Origin: Parasporobacterium sp.
Lineage (GTDB): Bacteria > Bacillota > Clostridia > Lachnospirales > Lachnospiraceae
Direction: 5' to 3'
Length of the DNA: 64,000 nucleotides
Assembly: GCA_017459985.1 (NCBI GenBank)
Contig: JAFUBX010000035.1
Location: 1 to 64,000 of the forward strand
Shown: in pieces, positions 8,548-18,111 of the stretch
Layout: each line of letters starts with the position of its first letter
Position numbering within the stretch: the first letter of the stretch is position 1
The notes under the pieces: generated by a model
What the model saw: the letters and a program-made list of their open reading frames with translations, nothing else
The model's database searches: none
Told to the model about the DNA's origin: nothing
Translations under genes and position numbers: made by a program

Positions 8548-9942
8548 ATGGAGAATAAAGCATTAAAATCAGGAATATGGTATGTAATAGCAAATTTTTT
8601 GATGAAAGGTGTTACATTTCTTACAACACCTATTTTTGCACGACTTCTCACTCATTCGGAATATGGTCTGTTTAATAACTATACTTCCTGGCTTAGCGCG
8701 CTTACCGTTGTTATTACTTTAAATCTTGATGCTACGTTTATTAGTGCGAAATTTGATTTCAAAGAAAAATTTGATGAATATATATTATCAACTATAGTTT
8801 TAAGCTCTTTTTCAGGCGTTTTTTGGCTGATAATAATCCTCCTGTTTCCAAATCAAATTTCAGCAATAACAGGTATTGATAATAAATATCTGTTGATAAT
8901 GATTGTATATCTTATAGCGCTTCCTGCTGTAAATATGTTTCAATCCAGAGAACGTTATTCCTATAAATATAAGATTTCTGTTTTCTTAAGCCTTTTTATT
9001 ACAATATCTACTGCGGTTGTATCCATAATATTAGTGACCAATCTGGAGGACAGACTGGATGGCAGAATACTCGGAAGTGCTATTCCTACAATCATAGTTG
9101 GGGCCCTTCTCTATATATTCATAGTTATAAAAGGGAAACGAATTAATTATAGATACTGGAAATATGCATTACCTGTTTGTCTTCCCTTTATTCCGCATTT
9201 ACTCTCTCTGACATTATTAAATACAATGGATCGTATGATGATTACTCAGATCTGCGGGTCAGAAGATACTGCATTATACTCGATAGCATATACATGTGGG
9301 ACAATTATTACTTTGCTTATCACTGCAATGAACGGAGCCATAGCTCCGTGGCTGGGACAAAAGTTGAGTGAAGAGAGAATAGATGAAATCAGAAGTATTT
9401 CAAAAAAGTACATCCTTCTTTTTGTCAGTCTTGCATCAGGGTTAATGTTGATTACACCAGAGATTCTATTATTAATGGGTGGGAAGAGCTATCTGGATGC
9501 TATTTATGTGATGCCTCCAGTCGCATTTGGCTGCGTATGTCAATTTATGTACACAATGTACGTTAATGTGGAGCAGTTTAAAAAGAAAACAATTGGAATG
9601 GGGATAGCAAGTGTTTCTGCAGCTTTATTAAACTATGGTTTAAATTATTGGCTAATTCCAAAATTTGGCTACATAGCAGCTGCTTATACTACACTTATAA
9701 GTTTTCTCTGGCTTCTGTTAGTTCACATGTTTCTGGTAAGGCGGATTGGCTATCGAAGGGTATATCCAACTAAATTTGTGCTTCTTGTTACACTTGCAAT
9801 GAGTATTTACACAGTTCTGGTTAATTTCCTATATGGATTAACAATTATCAGATATGTTATTATAGGTATATATATTATTTTGTTGATTTATTTTATCGTT
9901 AAATACAAGTCAGTTATCATGCGGTTAATAAAGCGAGGTTAA
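8548..9942 (+). CDS. Wzx-type polysaccharide flippase (MATE/MOP superfamily)
   Basis: 464 residues with about 12-14 transmembrane helices. The N-terminus KSGIWYVIANFLMKGVTFLT and the segment TTPIFARLLTHSEYGLFNNY are typical of Wzx/RfbX flippases of the MOP exporter superfamily. It would flip the lipid-linked repeat unit across the membrane for the Wzy polymerase. It begins five bases after the fusion gene and ends three bases before legB, so it sits in the same operon. It marks the end of the first AT-rich block: base composition rises noticeably in the next gene. Confidence 0.9.
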   Translation: MENKALKSGIWYVIANFLMKGVTFLTTPIFARLLTHSEYGLFNNYTSWLSALTVVITLNLDATFISAKFDFKEKFDEYILSTIVLSSFSGVFWLIIILLFPNQISAITGIDNKYLLIMIVYLIALPAVNMFQSRERYSYKYKISVFLSLFITISTAVVSIILVTNLEDRLDGRILGSAIPTIIVGALLYIFIVIKGKRINYRYWKYALPVCLPFIPHLLSLTLLNTMDRMMITQICGSEDTALYSIAYTCGTIITLLITAMNGAIAPWLGQKLSEERIDEIRSISKKYILLFVSLASGLMLITPEILLLMGGKSYLDAIYVMPPVAFGCVCQFMYTMYVNVEQFKKKTIGMGIASVSAALLNYGLNYWLIPKFGYIAAAYTTLISFLWLLLVHMFLVRRIGYRRVYPTKFVLLVTLAMSIYTVLVNFLYGLTIIRYVIIGIYIILLIYFIVKYKSVIMRLIKRG

Positions 9943-9945
9943 AGG

Positions 9946-11151
9946 ATGTTCAATCTGAATCAATTTATATCAAAATACGTTACCAAACGTGCATCTTCCA
10001 TGTTTCTCCCGGACATTGAAGAAAATAAGGAACAGCTGACCAATAAGATTGAAGGGAAAACAGTATTGGTGATCGGAGGAGCAGGTTCCATTGGATCTTC
10101 CTTCATCAAGGCAATTCTTCCCTTTAAACCGGCTTCTCTGGTTGTGGTGGATATCAATGAGAATGCGCTTGCGGAACTGACCAGAGATCTCAGATCGACA
10201 AAGGGTATGTATGTTCCGGATGATTATATTACGTATCCGATGGACTTCGCGTCTCCTGTATTCAAAAAGATGTTTATAAAAAGGGGCGGGTTCGGTATTG
10301 TTGGGAATTTTTCGGCACACAAACATGTCAGGTCAGAAAAGGATATTTATTCTGTGGAGGCATTACTGCAGAATAATGTCCTGCATGCAAAACAGCTGCT
10401 GGATTTATTGGAGGAATTTCCTCCGGAAGAGTATTTCTGCGTTTCTACAGATAAGGCAGCGAATCCGGTCAATATCATGGGCGCTTCCAAACGTATTATG
10501 GAAGATGTGATCTTCAGCTATTCTGATAAGTTCCCTGTGAAAACTGCCCGATTTGCCAATGTTGCTTTTTCCAACGGATCCCTGCCGGCAGGGTTCCTTG
10601 CACGGCTTCAGAAACTTCAGCCGCTGTCCGGACCTTCCGATGTAAAACGGTATTTTGTATCACCGGAAGAAAGCGGACAGATCTGCATGCTGGCCTGTAT
10701 GCTGGGAGAAAACAGAGAAATATTCTTTCCTAAGCTAGAAGAGGCTCAAATGATGACATTTGATGCTATTGGGTCTGCGTTGATACGTGAGCATGGATAT
10801 GAAATCCTTCTTTGTGATACGGATGAAGAAGCAATCGAGAAGGCAGAGGATCTGAAGAACGGAAGCAAATATTATCCGGTTCATTATTCTGTATCGGATA
10901 CTTCCGGTGAAAAGCCGTTTGAAGAATTTGTAACGGAGACAGAAACGGCTGACTATGTCAGATTTGGATCTTTAGGAGTCATTACCGGAAAGGAAATTCC
11001 GGACCGGAACAGGATCAATCAGTTATATGCCGATCTGAATGCATTGTTTGAAAAAGAAACATCCAAAGAGGAAGTCGTATCTGTTATGAAGGATTATCTT
11101 CCCAATTTTGAACATATTGAAACCGGAAAATCTCTGGACAGTAAAATGTAA
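9946..11151 (+). CDS. legB: LegB-like nucleotide-sugar 4,6-dehydratase
   Basis: Extended SDR enzyme (401 residues) of the FlaA1/PglF/CapD group lacking the transmembrane part. The NAD-binding GGAGSIG motif is at residues 44-50. STDKAANPVNIMGASKR has methionine where most SDRs have the YxxxK tyrosine, which is normal for this group. In known legionaminic acid pathways LegB converts the activated GlcNAc to the 4-keto-6-deoxy sugar that LegC aminates. The gene order legB-legC-ptmE-legH-legI-legG supports this role. It overlaps no neighbour but is only three bases from Wzx. GC content is visibly higher than in the preceding genes. Confidence 0.8.
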   Translation: MFNLNQFISKYVTKRASSMFLPDIEENKEQLTNKIEGKTVLVIGGAGSIGSSFIKAILPFKPASLVVVDINENALAELTRDLRSTKGMYVPDDYITYPMDFASPVFKKMFIKRGGFGIVGNFSAHKHVRSEKDIYSVEALLQNNVLHAKQLLDLLEEFPPEEYFCVSTDKAANPVNIMGASKRIMEDVIFSYSDKFPVKTARFANVAFSNGSLPAGFLARLQKLQPLSGPSDVKRYFVSPEESGQICMLACMLGENREIFFPKLEEAQMMTFDAIGSALIREHGYEILLCDTDEEAIEKAEDLKNGSKYYPVHYSVSDTSGEKPFEEFVTETETADYVRFGSLGVITGKEIPDRNRINQLYADLNALFEKETSKEEVVSVMKDYLPNFEHIETGKSLDSKM

Positions 11152-11179
11152 GAAATTTAATAGAAATGAGGAAAGAACG

Positions 11180-12358
11180 ATGAATCAGTTTATCCCTTTG
11201 GCAATTCCGAATTTTGAGGGAAATGAAAGAAAATATGTAGATGATGCGATTGACCAGGGATGGGTTTCCACCGGGGGAGCATATATTACAAAACTGGAAC
11301 AGGAACTGGCAAAGTATCTGCATGTAGAGAATGTCTCAGCTTGTCAGAGTGGTACGTCTGCACTGCATTTGTCTCTGGTTGAGGCAGGTGTAAAACCAGG
11401 TGATGTGGTACTGGTGCCACCGCTTACATTTATAGCCGCTGTCAATCCGGTGAAATATCAGTTCGCAACACCGGTTTTTATTGACTGTGATGACAGCTTT
11501 TGCCTGGATCCGTTGAAGCTCAAAGCGTTTTGCGAGACAGAATGTGATTTTGACGGAAACCGCTTGACTTATCAGGGGCAGCAGGTGAAGGCCATCGTTG
11601 TCGTTCATGTATTTGGAAACATGGCGGACATGGAATCCATCATGGAAATAGCAGATTCTTATGGATTAAAAGTGATTGAAGACGCAACAGAAGCGTTGGG
11701 GACTTACTATACAGAAGGAAAATACGCAGGAAAATATGCAGGCACCATTGGGCATTTTGGCGCTTTTAGCTTCAATGGGAACAAGATTATCACTACCGGA
11801 GGCGGCGGTGCAGTGACGTCTTCTGATCCGAAGATCGTGGATCATATCCGGTTTCTTTCTACACAGGCAAAAACCGATCCGCACTATTACATCCATGATG
11901 AAGTAGGATATAATTATCGAATGACAAATATTCAGGCAGCCCTCGGAGTAGCGCAGATGGAAGAATTGCCGGAATTTGTCAGAAGAAAACAGCATAATTA
12001 TGAATTATACAAAAAAGCCTTTGAGAATTGTGATCTGCTGGAATTAATCCCCTTCAGAGAAGGAACTTCTTCCAATAAATGGTTTTATTCTCTGCAGATC
12101 AACCGGAAGAAGATTACCGCATCGATGCGGGAAATCATTACAGCCCTGGAGAAAGTCGGAATCCAGACAAGGGCAATCTGGGGACTGATCAACGAACAAA
12201 AGCCCTATCTGGGAGAGAAAACGTATAAACTGGAAAAAGCACCATTTTATGCTTCAAGAATACTAAATATTCCTTCCAGTACACAGATCACAGAAGAAGA
12301 AATCAACTACGTCGCAGAGCAGATCAGGTTTTTATTAAAGGGATTGGTAAATGAGTAA
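11180..12358 (+). CDS. legC: LegC-like sugar aminotransferase (DegT/DnrJ/EryC1)
   Basis: PLP-dependent sugar aminotransferase of about 392 residues, which would aminate the 4-keto sugar produced by LegB. It has the family start IPLAIPNFEGNE, the substrate segment CQSGTSALHLSL, and the PLP lysine K202 in SFNGNKIITTGGGGAV. The ATG at 11180 has GAGGAAAG at 11168-11175. An upstream in-frame ATG at 11108 lies inside legB and would add an unrelated tail. The stop overlaps the ptmE start. Confidence 0.85.
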   Translation: MNQFIPLAIPNFEGNERKYVDDAIDQGWVSTGGAYITKLEQELAKYLHVENVSACQSGTSALHLSLVEAGVKPGDVVLVPPLTFIAAVNPVKYQFATPVFIDCDDSFCLDPLKLKAFCETECDFDGNRLTYQGQQVKAIVVVHVFGNMADMESIMEIADSYGLKVIEDATEALGTYYTEGKYAGKYAGTIGHFGAFSFNGNKIITTGGGGAVTSSDPKIVDHIRFLSTQAKTDPHYYIHDEVGYNYRMTNIQAALGVAQMEELPEFVRRKQHNYELYKKAFENCDLLELIPFREGTSSNKWFYSLQINRKKITASMREIITALEKVGIQTRAIWGLINEQKPYLGEKTYKLEKAPFYASRILNIPSSTQITEEEINYVAEQIRFLLKGLVNE

Positions 12359-13400
12359 TCAGGACATGCAAAAATATATCGGAGACTGTTCCATTTCTCT
12401 GGTAAAAGCAATGCAGGCGATTGATGAAAACACGAATGGAATCTTATTTCTGGTGGATTCTGAGAATCATCTGAAAGGCTGTATTACGGACGGGGATATC
12501 CGCAGATTCTTGCTCGCCGGAGGCAAGATGGAATCTGTTGCTATGCAGGCTGCTAATCTGAATCCGAAAGTGGCATACACGATCGCTGATGCAAAGCAGT
12601 TGTTCCATAAGAAAAATTATATCATCATTCCTGTCATTGATGAGGATGGAAAGATTATTGATCTGTATAATGGAGAAGGTACCGAGCAGAAAATACGGAA
12701 TTCTCTGAATGTCCCCGTGGTGATCAATGCAGGCGGTAAGGGAACCAGGCTGGATCCTTACACTCGGGTACTTCCAAAGCCATTGATTCCGGTTGGAGAT
12801 CTGCCGATTATCGAACTGATCATGAAGGAGTATCAGACCTATCAATGCAATCAGTTCCATATCATTGTCAATTATAAAAAAGAACTGATGAAAGCCTATT
12901 TCTCCGATGATGATAAACAGTATGATATCCATTGGTATGACGAAGAACAGCCATTGGGAACGGGCGGTGGATTAAGCCTTCTTCGAGGAAAACTGGACAG
13001 TACGTTTTTCTTTGCAAACTGTGATGCACTATTGACAGCTAATTATGAGCGGATGCTGCAGTTCCATAAAGAGAATAAGAATGTGGTCACAATGATCTGT
13101 GCATATAAAAACCTGGCTGTACCTTATGGAATTGTGGAAATGGGACTTAACGGGAAAATCGAGAATATGCGGGAAAAGCCGGTCTTCTCATTTCTGACGA
13201 ATACAGGTATTTACATAGTTGAGCCGGAAGTCATTGATGATATCCAGGATAATGAATCGATTGGTTTTCCGGACATTGTAGAACGGCAGAGACAAAAGGG
13301 CAGAAATGTAGCGGTATTCCCGGTCAGTGAAAACGAGTGGATGGATATGGGTCAGATCACAGAACTGGAAAAGATGCGCATCAAACTATATGGGGAATGA
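12351..13400 (+). CDS. ptmE: PtmE-like CBS-domain sugar-1-phosphate guanylyltransferase
   Basis: 349 residues. The first 110 or so carry two CBS motifs (ISLVKAMQAIDEN with GCITDGDIRR; ADAKQLF with PVIDEDGKIIDLYN). Residues 120-349 form a sugar nucleotidyltransferase with the nucleotide-binding AGGKGTRLDPYTRVLPKPLI signature. In Campylobacter jejuni PtmE makes the GDP-activated glucosamine that feeds legionaminic acid synthesis, and this gene has the same domain order and sits between legC and legH. CBS pairs usually sense adenosyl ligands, so regulation by cell energy state is possible. The choice of GTP over other NTPs is inferred from the pathway. Confidence 0.8.
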   Translation: MSNQDMQKYIGDCSISLVKAMQAIDENTNGILFLVDSENHLKGCITDGDIRRFLLAGGKMESVAMQAANLNPKVAYTIADAKQLFHKKNYIIIPVIDEDGKIIDLYNGEGTEQKIRNSLNVPVVINAGGKGTRLDPYTRVLPKPLIPVGDLPIIELIMKEYQTYQCNQFHIIVNYKKELMKAYFSDDDKQYDIHWYDEEQPLGTGGGLSLLRGKLDSTFFFANCDALLTANYERMLQFHKENKNVVTMICAYKNLAVPYGIVEMGLNGKIENMREKPVFSFLTNTGIYIVEPEVIDDIQDNESIGFPDIVERQRQKGRNVAVFPVSENEWMDMGQITELEKMRIKLYGE

Positions 13401-13409
13401 TAAAAAGAG

Positions 13410-14045
13410 ATGGCTTTGAGAAAACTCTTGTTAATCGGCGGTGGAGGACACTGTAAATCGGTACTGGACAGTGTACTCTCACGGAACTGTTATGACGAGA
13501 TAGGGATTGTTGATTTTACAAAGATTCCAATCATGGGAATCCCGGTTGTCGGAAATGACGATGATCTGCCTGACCTGATTACACAGGGATGGACGGATGC
13601 ATTTGTTACGGTCGGAAGTGTGGGAAATACAGCAATCAGACGAAGACTGTTCCGGATGATTACAGAACTTGGATTCCATATTCCGACGATCATTGATCCA
13701 TCGTCTTCAGTTGCCAATAATACGAAAATTGGAACAGGATGTTTTCTTGGTAAGCAAACCGTATTAAACTCAGACAGTATTATTGGAGATGGTGTCATCA
13801 TTAATTCCGGAGCGGTCGTTGAGCATGATTGCCAGTTGGGCGATTTTGTCCATATAAGTCCGGGCGCTACGGTATGCGGACAGGTCTCCATTGGAGCAGA
13901 CACACATATAGGAGCCGGAGCTGTCGTGATTCAGCAGATTAATATCGGATCAGATACAGTGATTGGAGCAGGCAGCATTGTCGTGAATCATATTGGCAGC
14001 AATGCTCTGGCATATGGAAATCCATGCAAGGTAATTAAGAAATGA
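13410..14045 (+). CDS. legH: LegH/NeuD-family sugar N-acetyltransferase
   Basis: 211-residue enzyme of the NeuD/PglD family: an N-terminal Rossmann-like sugar-binding part (LLIGGGGHCKSVLD) and a left-handed beta-helix made of hexapeptide repeats from about residue 90. The catalytic-type histidine is in SGAVVEHDCQLG. In the legionaminic pathway LegH acetylates the 4-amino group using acetyl-CoA. Its stop overlaps the legI start (ATGA). A sialic acid O-acetyltransferase function is the main alternative for this family, but the operon position favours the N-acetyltransfer step. Confidence 0.8.
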   Translation: MALRKLLLIGGGGHCKSVLDSVLSRNCYDEIGIVDFTKIPIMGIPVVGNDDDLPDLITQGWTDAFVTVGSVGNTAIRRRLFRMITELGFHIPTIIDPSSSVANNTKIGTGCFLGKQTVLNSDSIIGDGVIINSGAVVEHDCQLGDFVHISPGATVCGQVSIGADTHIGAGAVVIQQINIGSDTVIGAGSIVVNHIGSNALAYGNPCKVIKK

Positions 14046-15034
14046 GCGTATTTATTATTGCAGAAGCAGGTGTGAATCATAACGGCAGCTTAGAACTGGC
14101 ATATAAGCTGATTGATGCAGCAAAAGATGCCGGTGTAGACTGCATAAAGTTTCAGACTTTTAAAGCCGAAAAGCTGGTTTCCCAGCATGCGCAGAAGGCA
14201 GAATATCAAAAGAAAACTACCGGTGACAGCTCGCAGAAGGACATGTTGAAAAAACTGGAGCTATCGTATGAAGACTTTCTGAAATTAAAAGAGTATTGTG
14301 ATAAATCTGAAATAGCTTTTTTATCGACTCCGTTTGATTCTGACAGTCTGGATTTCCTGAATACGATTGATATGCCATTCTGGAAAATTCCATCCGGGGA
14401 GATTACGAATCTCCCTTATTTGATTGCTATTGCAAAAACCGGAAAACCTGTTGTGATGTCTACAGGGATGTGTAATTTGCAGGAGATAGAGGAAGCAATT
14501 GAAGTATTAAAAACAAATGGTACATCGGATATTAAACTGCTTCATTGTAATACGGAATACCCAACTCCCTTTGAGGATGTGAATTTGCGGGCAATGCAGA
14601 CAATGAGAAATGCAACTGGTCTGGAAGTGGGGTATTCCGATCATACAAAAGGTATTGAAGTTCCTGTTGCAGCAGTTGCTTTGGGAGCAATGATCATAGA
14701 AAAGCATTTTACTCTGGATCGAAATATGGAAGGGCCTGATCATAAAGCAAGTCTCGAACCGGATGAACTCAAACAAATGGTACAGAGTATCAGGAATATA
14801 GAAAAATCCCTTGGGACGGGAGAGAAAGTTCCGTCCCCCTCAGAATCAAGAAATATTGCAATCGCCAGAAAGAGCATTGTTGCAAAAAAAACGATCAACA
14901 AAGGGGAGATATTTACAGAGCAGAATCTTACTGTAAAAAGACCCGGAAACGGAATCAGCCCGATGAAATGGTTCCAGGTACTGGGAAAAGAAGCTGACCG
15001 GGATTATTCAGAAGATGAATTGATTGAATTATGA
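14042..15034 (+). CDS. legI: LegI-like legionaminic acid synthase (NeuB family)
   Basis: 330 residues: a NeuB TIM barrel (AEAGVNHNGSLELAYKLIDA near the start, FLSTPFDS, LLHCNTEYPTP, GYSDHTKG) followed by a C-terminal SAF/antifreeze-like domain from about residue 270 (RKSIVAKKTINKGEIFTEQN). It condenses a 6-deoxy-diacetamido-mannose with phosphoenolpyruvate to form the nine-carbon acid. It overlaps legH and legG by four bases each, indicating translational coupling. NeuB, LegI and PseI are homologous; the LegB/LegC/PtmE neighbours favour LegI. Confidence 0.85.
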   Translation: MSVFIIAEAGVNHNGSLELAYKLIDAAKDAGVDCIKFQTFKAEKLVSQHAQKAEYQKKTTGDSSQKDMLKKLELSYEDFLKLKEYCDKSEIAFLSTPFDSDSLDFLNTIDMPFWKIPSGEITNLPYLIAIAKTGKPVVMSTGMCNLQEIEEAIEVLKTNGTSDIKLLHCNTEYPTPFEDVNLRAMQTMRNATGLEVGYSDHTKGIEVPVAAVALGAMIIEKHFTLDRNMEGPDHKASLEPDELKQMVQSIRNIEKSLGTGEKVPSPSESRNIAIARKSIVAKKTINKGEIFTEQNLTVKRPGNGISPMKWFQVLGKEADRDYSEDELIEL

Positions 15035-16191
15035 AAAAAATTGCTGTAGTTACTGCTACAAGGGCAGAATTTGGGTTGTTATCTCCGGTTATTCGTGAGT
15101 TGAGAGCACACGAGAATCCGGATTTATTGATTGAATTAATTGTTACAGGTACTCATTTGAGTGAAACCTATGGCTTGACGATCCATGAGATAGAGGATCA
15201 GGGACTTCGGATTGACCATCAGATTTCTGTTTCTGTGAAATCAGAGAACGAGTTGAATATATCAGAAAATCAGGCGGAAGTACTGGTAAAGTTCACTAAG
15301 CTGTTTTTGAAAGAAAAGTATTGTGCTGTAGTCCTGCTTGGAGATAGATATGAAACTTTGTCTATTGCTATCGCAGCAGGAAATACCAGAACTCCGATTT
15401 TTCATCTGTGTGGAGGAGACACGACCGAAGGTGCGCTGGATGAGTGGATCCGCCATTCTATAACCAAAATCAGTTATCTTCATTTTGTTACGAATGAGGA
15501 AAGCAGAAGACGTGTTATCCAGTTGGGAGAGGATCCGGAGCGGGTTTTTAATTATGGCTCGACCAGTATAGATAATATTCTGGCCGTTGCTGATATGTCC
15601 AAAGAAGAGGCCCTGGTAAGTGTCGGATTAAGTGACTGCCGGTATGCATTATGTACTTATCATCCGGTGACTATGGAAACCGAAAATACAGAGAGCCTGA
15701 TCTCTGAATTTGTTGAGGCGATGAAACATTTTCCGGACATCCAGTTCATCGTCACAAAATCAAATGCAGATCAGGGCGGGGCGAAAATCAATGAACTGCT
15801 TGATATTGCCGGTGAAGAAAATGAGAATATCCATGTCTTCACTTCATTGGGAATCAGAAGATATTTATCTTTAATGCGATATGCGGAATTTGTATTAGGT
15901 AACTCTTCAAGCGGTATCATTGAAACGCCTGCGTTTCATATTCCTACCGTTAACATTGGAGACAGACAAAGAGGAAGACTGCAATCAGAAAGTATCATAA
16001 ACTGCAGCTCTGATGTGAACTCAATTATAGAAGCAATAGTGATTGCATTATCTGATAAGCACAAATCAATATGTAAAACTGTTGTTAGTCCATATGGTGA
16101 AGGAGTAGCTGCTAAGCAGATTGCAAAAAAAAGTATTGAGATTGTCATGAATAATAATATAAATTTAAAGAAGAAATTCTATGATCTATAA
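15031..16191 (+). CDS. legG: LegG-like hydrolysing NDP-sugar 2-epimerase (NeuC family)
   Basis: 386-residue member of the NeuC/WecB family. It has the start IAVVTATRAEFGLLSPVI, the VLLGDRYETLSIAIAA segment, HLCGGDTTEGALDEWIRHS, and the C-terminal GNSSSGIIETP nucleotide-site region. In the pathway it removes the nucleotide and inverts C2 to give the manno-configured sugar for LegI. The ATG overlaps the legI stop (ATGA). Base composition falls back to AT-rich during this gene. Confidence 0.85.
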   Translation: MKKIAVVTATRAEFGLLSPVIRELRAHENPDLLIELIVTGTHLSETYGLTIHEIEDQGLRIDHQISVSVKSENELNISENQAEVLVKFTKLFLKEKYCAVVLLGDRYETLSIAIAAGNTRTPIFHLCGGDTTEGALDEWIRHSITKISYLHFVTNEESRRRVIQLGEDPERVFNYGSTSIDNILAVADMSKEEALVSVGLSDCRYALCTYHPVTMETENTESLISEFVEAMKHFPDIQFIVTKSNADQGGAKINELLDIAGEENENIHVFTSLGIRRYLSLMRYAEFVLGNSSSGIIETPAFHIPTVNIGDRQRGRLQSESIINCSSDVNSIIEAIVIALSDKHKSICKTVVSPYGEGVAAKQIAKKSIEIVMNNNINLKKKFYDL

Positions 16192-16202
16192 GGAGCAAAA
16201 AT

Positions 16203-17171
16203 ATGATTGTTGTTGTCATTGGCCTTGGGTCTATGGGAAAACGCCGGGTAAGACTGATTAAAGAAATGTTTCCTCAGTATACGGTCGTTGGTGTAGATGG
16301 AAGAGAAGACAGAAGGAAGGAAGCAACAGATTTATTTCAGATAACTTGTTATAATTCTTTGCCGGAAATCAGAGAAACAGTTGACTGTGCGTTTGTTTGT
16401 ACTTCGCCGTTATCCCATGCTTCGATTATTTCAGAATGCTTAAATAATCACTGGAATGTATTTACTGAATTGAATCTGGTCACAGACGCGTATAAGGAGA
16501 ATATGAAACTTGCAGACAAAAATAAATGCAAGCTCTTCTTATCCTCCACGTTCTTCTATAGAGAGGAAATCAAATATATTCGATCTAAAATAGACGCTGA
16601 CAGTCAATGGAATTATATATATCATATTGGTCAATACCTGCCGGATTGGCATCCCTGGGAGACATACAATGACTTTTTTATCGGAAATGCAAGAACAAAT
16701 GGATGCAGAGAAATAATGGCAATAGAACTTCCCTGGCTTCTAAATACTTTTGGGAATGTGAAAAGCACGAATACAGTATCAGATAAAATGTCTGCTTTAA
16801 ACATTGGATTCCATGATAATTACATGATTCAATTAGAACATGTAAATGGAAATAAAGGTGTTCTTGTAGTGGATGTGGTTAGTCCTGCCGCTGTAAGAAA
16901 GTTTGAGGCATATTCAGAAGGGAAGTATCTTTCCTGGAACGGTACACCAGACAGTCTGTTTGAATTTAATAAGAATGATAAATCATTGCAGAATGTTTCA
17001 CTATCCGAAAAGACAGAACATATGGAGGGATACAGTCAGTTTATCGTTGAGAATGCATATAAAAATGAGATTAAGGAATTCTTTGACGTGGTGATGAATC
17101 ATAAAAAACCTTTATATGGCTTCTCACAGGATGAAATAATATTAAATTTGATTGATGCATTAGGAGCCTGA
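16203..17171 (+). CDS. Gfo/Idh/MocA-family oxidoreductase (first of a tandem pair)
   Basis: 322 residues with an N-terminal NAD(P)-binding Rossmann fold (VIGLGSMGKRR) and an alpha/beta substrate domain containing the YLPDWHPWE and CREIMAIELPWL segments. It follows legG in the operon with an AAGGAG site at 16190-16195. Legionaminic acid clusters of other bacteria also carry oxidoreductases with incompletely defined steps (the PtmA/PtmF type), so a precursor-forming role is plausible. I cannot assign the reaction. It shares segments with the next gene, suggesting an ancient duplication. Confidence 0.8.
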   Translation: MIVVVIGLGSMGKRRVRLIKEMFPQYTVVGVDGREDRRKEATDLFQITCYNSLPEIRETVDCAFVCTSPLSHASIISECLNNHWNVFTELNLVTDAYKENMKLADKNKCKLFLSSTFFYREEIKYIRSKIDADSQWNYIYHIGQYLPDWHPWETYNDFFIGNARTNGCREIMAIELPWLLNTFGNVKSTNTVSDKMSALNIGFHDNYMIQLEHVNGNKGVLVVDVVSPAAVRKFEAYSEGKYLSWNGTPDSLFEFNKNDKSLQNVSLSEKTEHMEGYSQFIVENAYKNEIKEFFDVVMNHKKPLYGFSQDEIILNLIDALGA

Positions 17172-17175
17172 TTTT

Positions 17176-18111
17176 ATGAACAGTTTAAAAATTTGTTTTA
17201 TCGGGATTGGTTCAATTGCCAGACGCCACATCAGAAATTTGAAAACTGTTTGTGATAAAAAAGGGATAAATCTGGAAATTGATGCGTTAAGGCATAGCAA
17301 ACAAAATAACGAGGTCGATAGGATTCAGACAATATACTATGATCTGAAGGATCTGCCAGATGATTATGATGCTGTTTTTGTTACCAATCCTACAGAACTT
17401 CATATTGAAGCACTGGAGAAGGTTCATAATAAAGGACGACATTTCTTTATTGAAAAACCGGTAGTTTCCATGAATCAAATAAAAAAGGCAATGGATTTTC
17501 CACTGCGCAAAGAGTCAGTTTATTATGTAGCCTGCCCTTTGAGATATAATGCTGTAATCCAGTATATTAAACAAAACATTAGAGTTGATGATGTGATTTC
17601 CGTCAGGAGTATTTCTTCAAGTTATTTACCTGACTGGCGTCCGGGACAGGATTACAGGACAACATACAGCGCTCATAAAGATATGGGCGGTGGTGTCAGT
17701 ATTGACTTGATTCATGAGTGGGATTATCTTACTTATTTGTTTGGATGGCCGGAAAAGGTGCTTCATCTGATTGGTAAAAAATCAGATCTCGAAATAGACA
17801 GTGATGATTATGCGGTTTATTTGGCTGAGTATAAAGATAAGATAATGGAATTGCATCTTGATTATTTTGGAAGAAAGACTATTCGTGAGGTACAATTAAT
17901 TACTAAAGATGATACGATTGTCGGAGATCTAGTTAATAATACATTAACTTTTCTAAGAGAAGATAAGACAATTGATTTCCGGGAAGAGAGGGACGATTTT
18001 CAGAAACGGGAAATAGAACATTTTCTGAATATGATCATGGGCCACTCGGAAAAAGAAGAAGGATTCAGACATGGAATCCAAGTGTTAAATCTGACACAGG
18101 GAATAATATAA
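17176..18111 (+). CDS. Gfo/Idh/MocA-family oxidoreductase (second of a tandem pair)
   Basis: 311 residues. The Rossmann fold starts with CFIGIGSIARRHIRNLK, the EKP-type segment is HFFIEKPVVSM, and the catalytic-type region is GGGVSIDLIHEWDYL. Unlike its upstream partner it keeps the classical EKP lysine, so it is probably the active dehydrogenase of the pair. Both share the YLPDW motif. The stop and next start overlap (TAATG). The substrate is probably a nucleotide sugar or a nonulosonic acid derivative, inferred from position. Confidence 0.8.
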   Translation: MNSLKICFIGIGSIARRHIRNLKTVCDKKGINLEIDALRHSKQNNEVDRIQTIYYDLKDLPDDYDAVFVTNPTELHIEALEKVHNKGRHFFIEKPVVSMNQIKKAMDFPLRKESVYYVACPLRYNAVIQYIKQNIRVDDVISVRSISSSYLPDWRPGQDYRTTYSAHKDMGGGVSIDLIHEWDYLTYLFGWPEKVLHLIGKKSDLEIDSDDYAVYLAEYKDKIMELHLDYFGRKTIREVQLITKDDTIVGDLVNNTLTFLREDKTIDFREERDDFQKREIEHFLNMIMGHSEKEEGFRHGIQVLNLTQGII

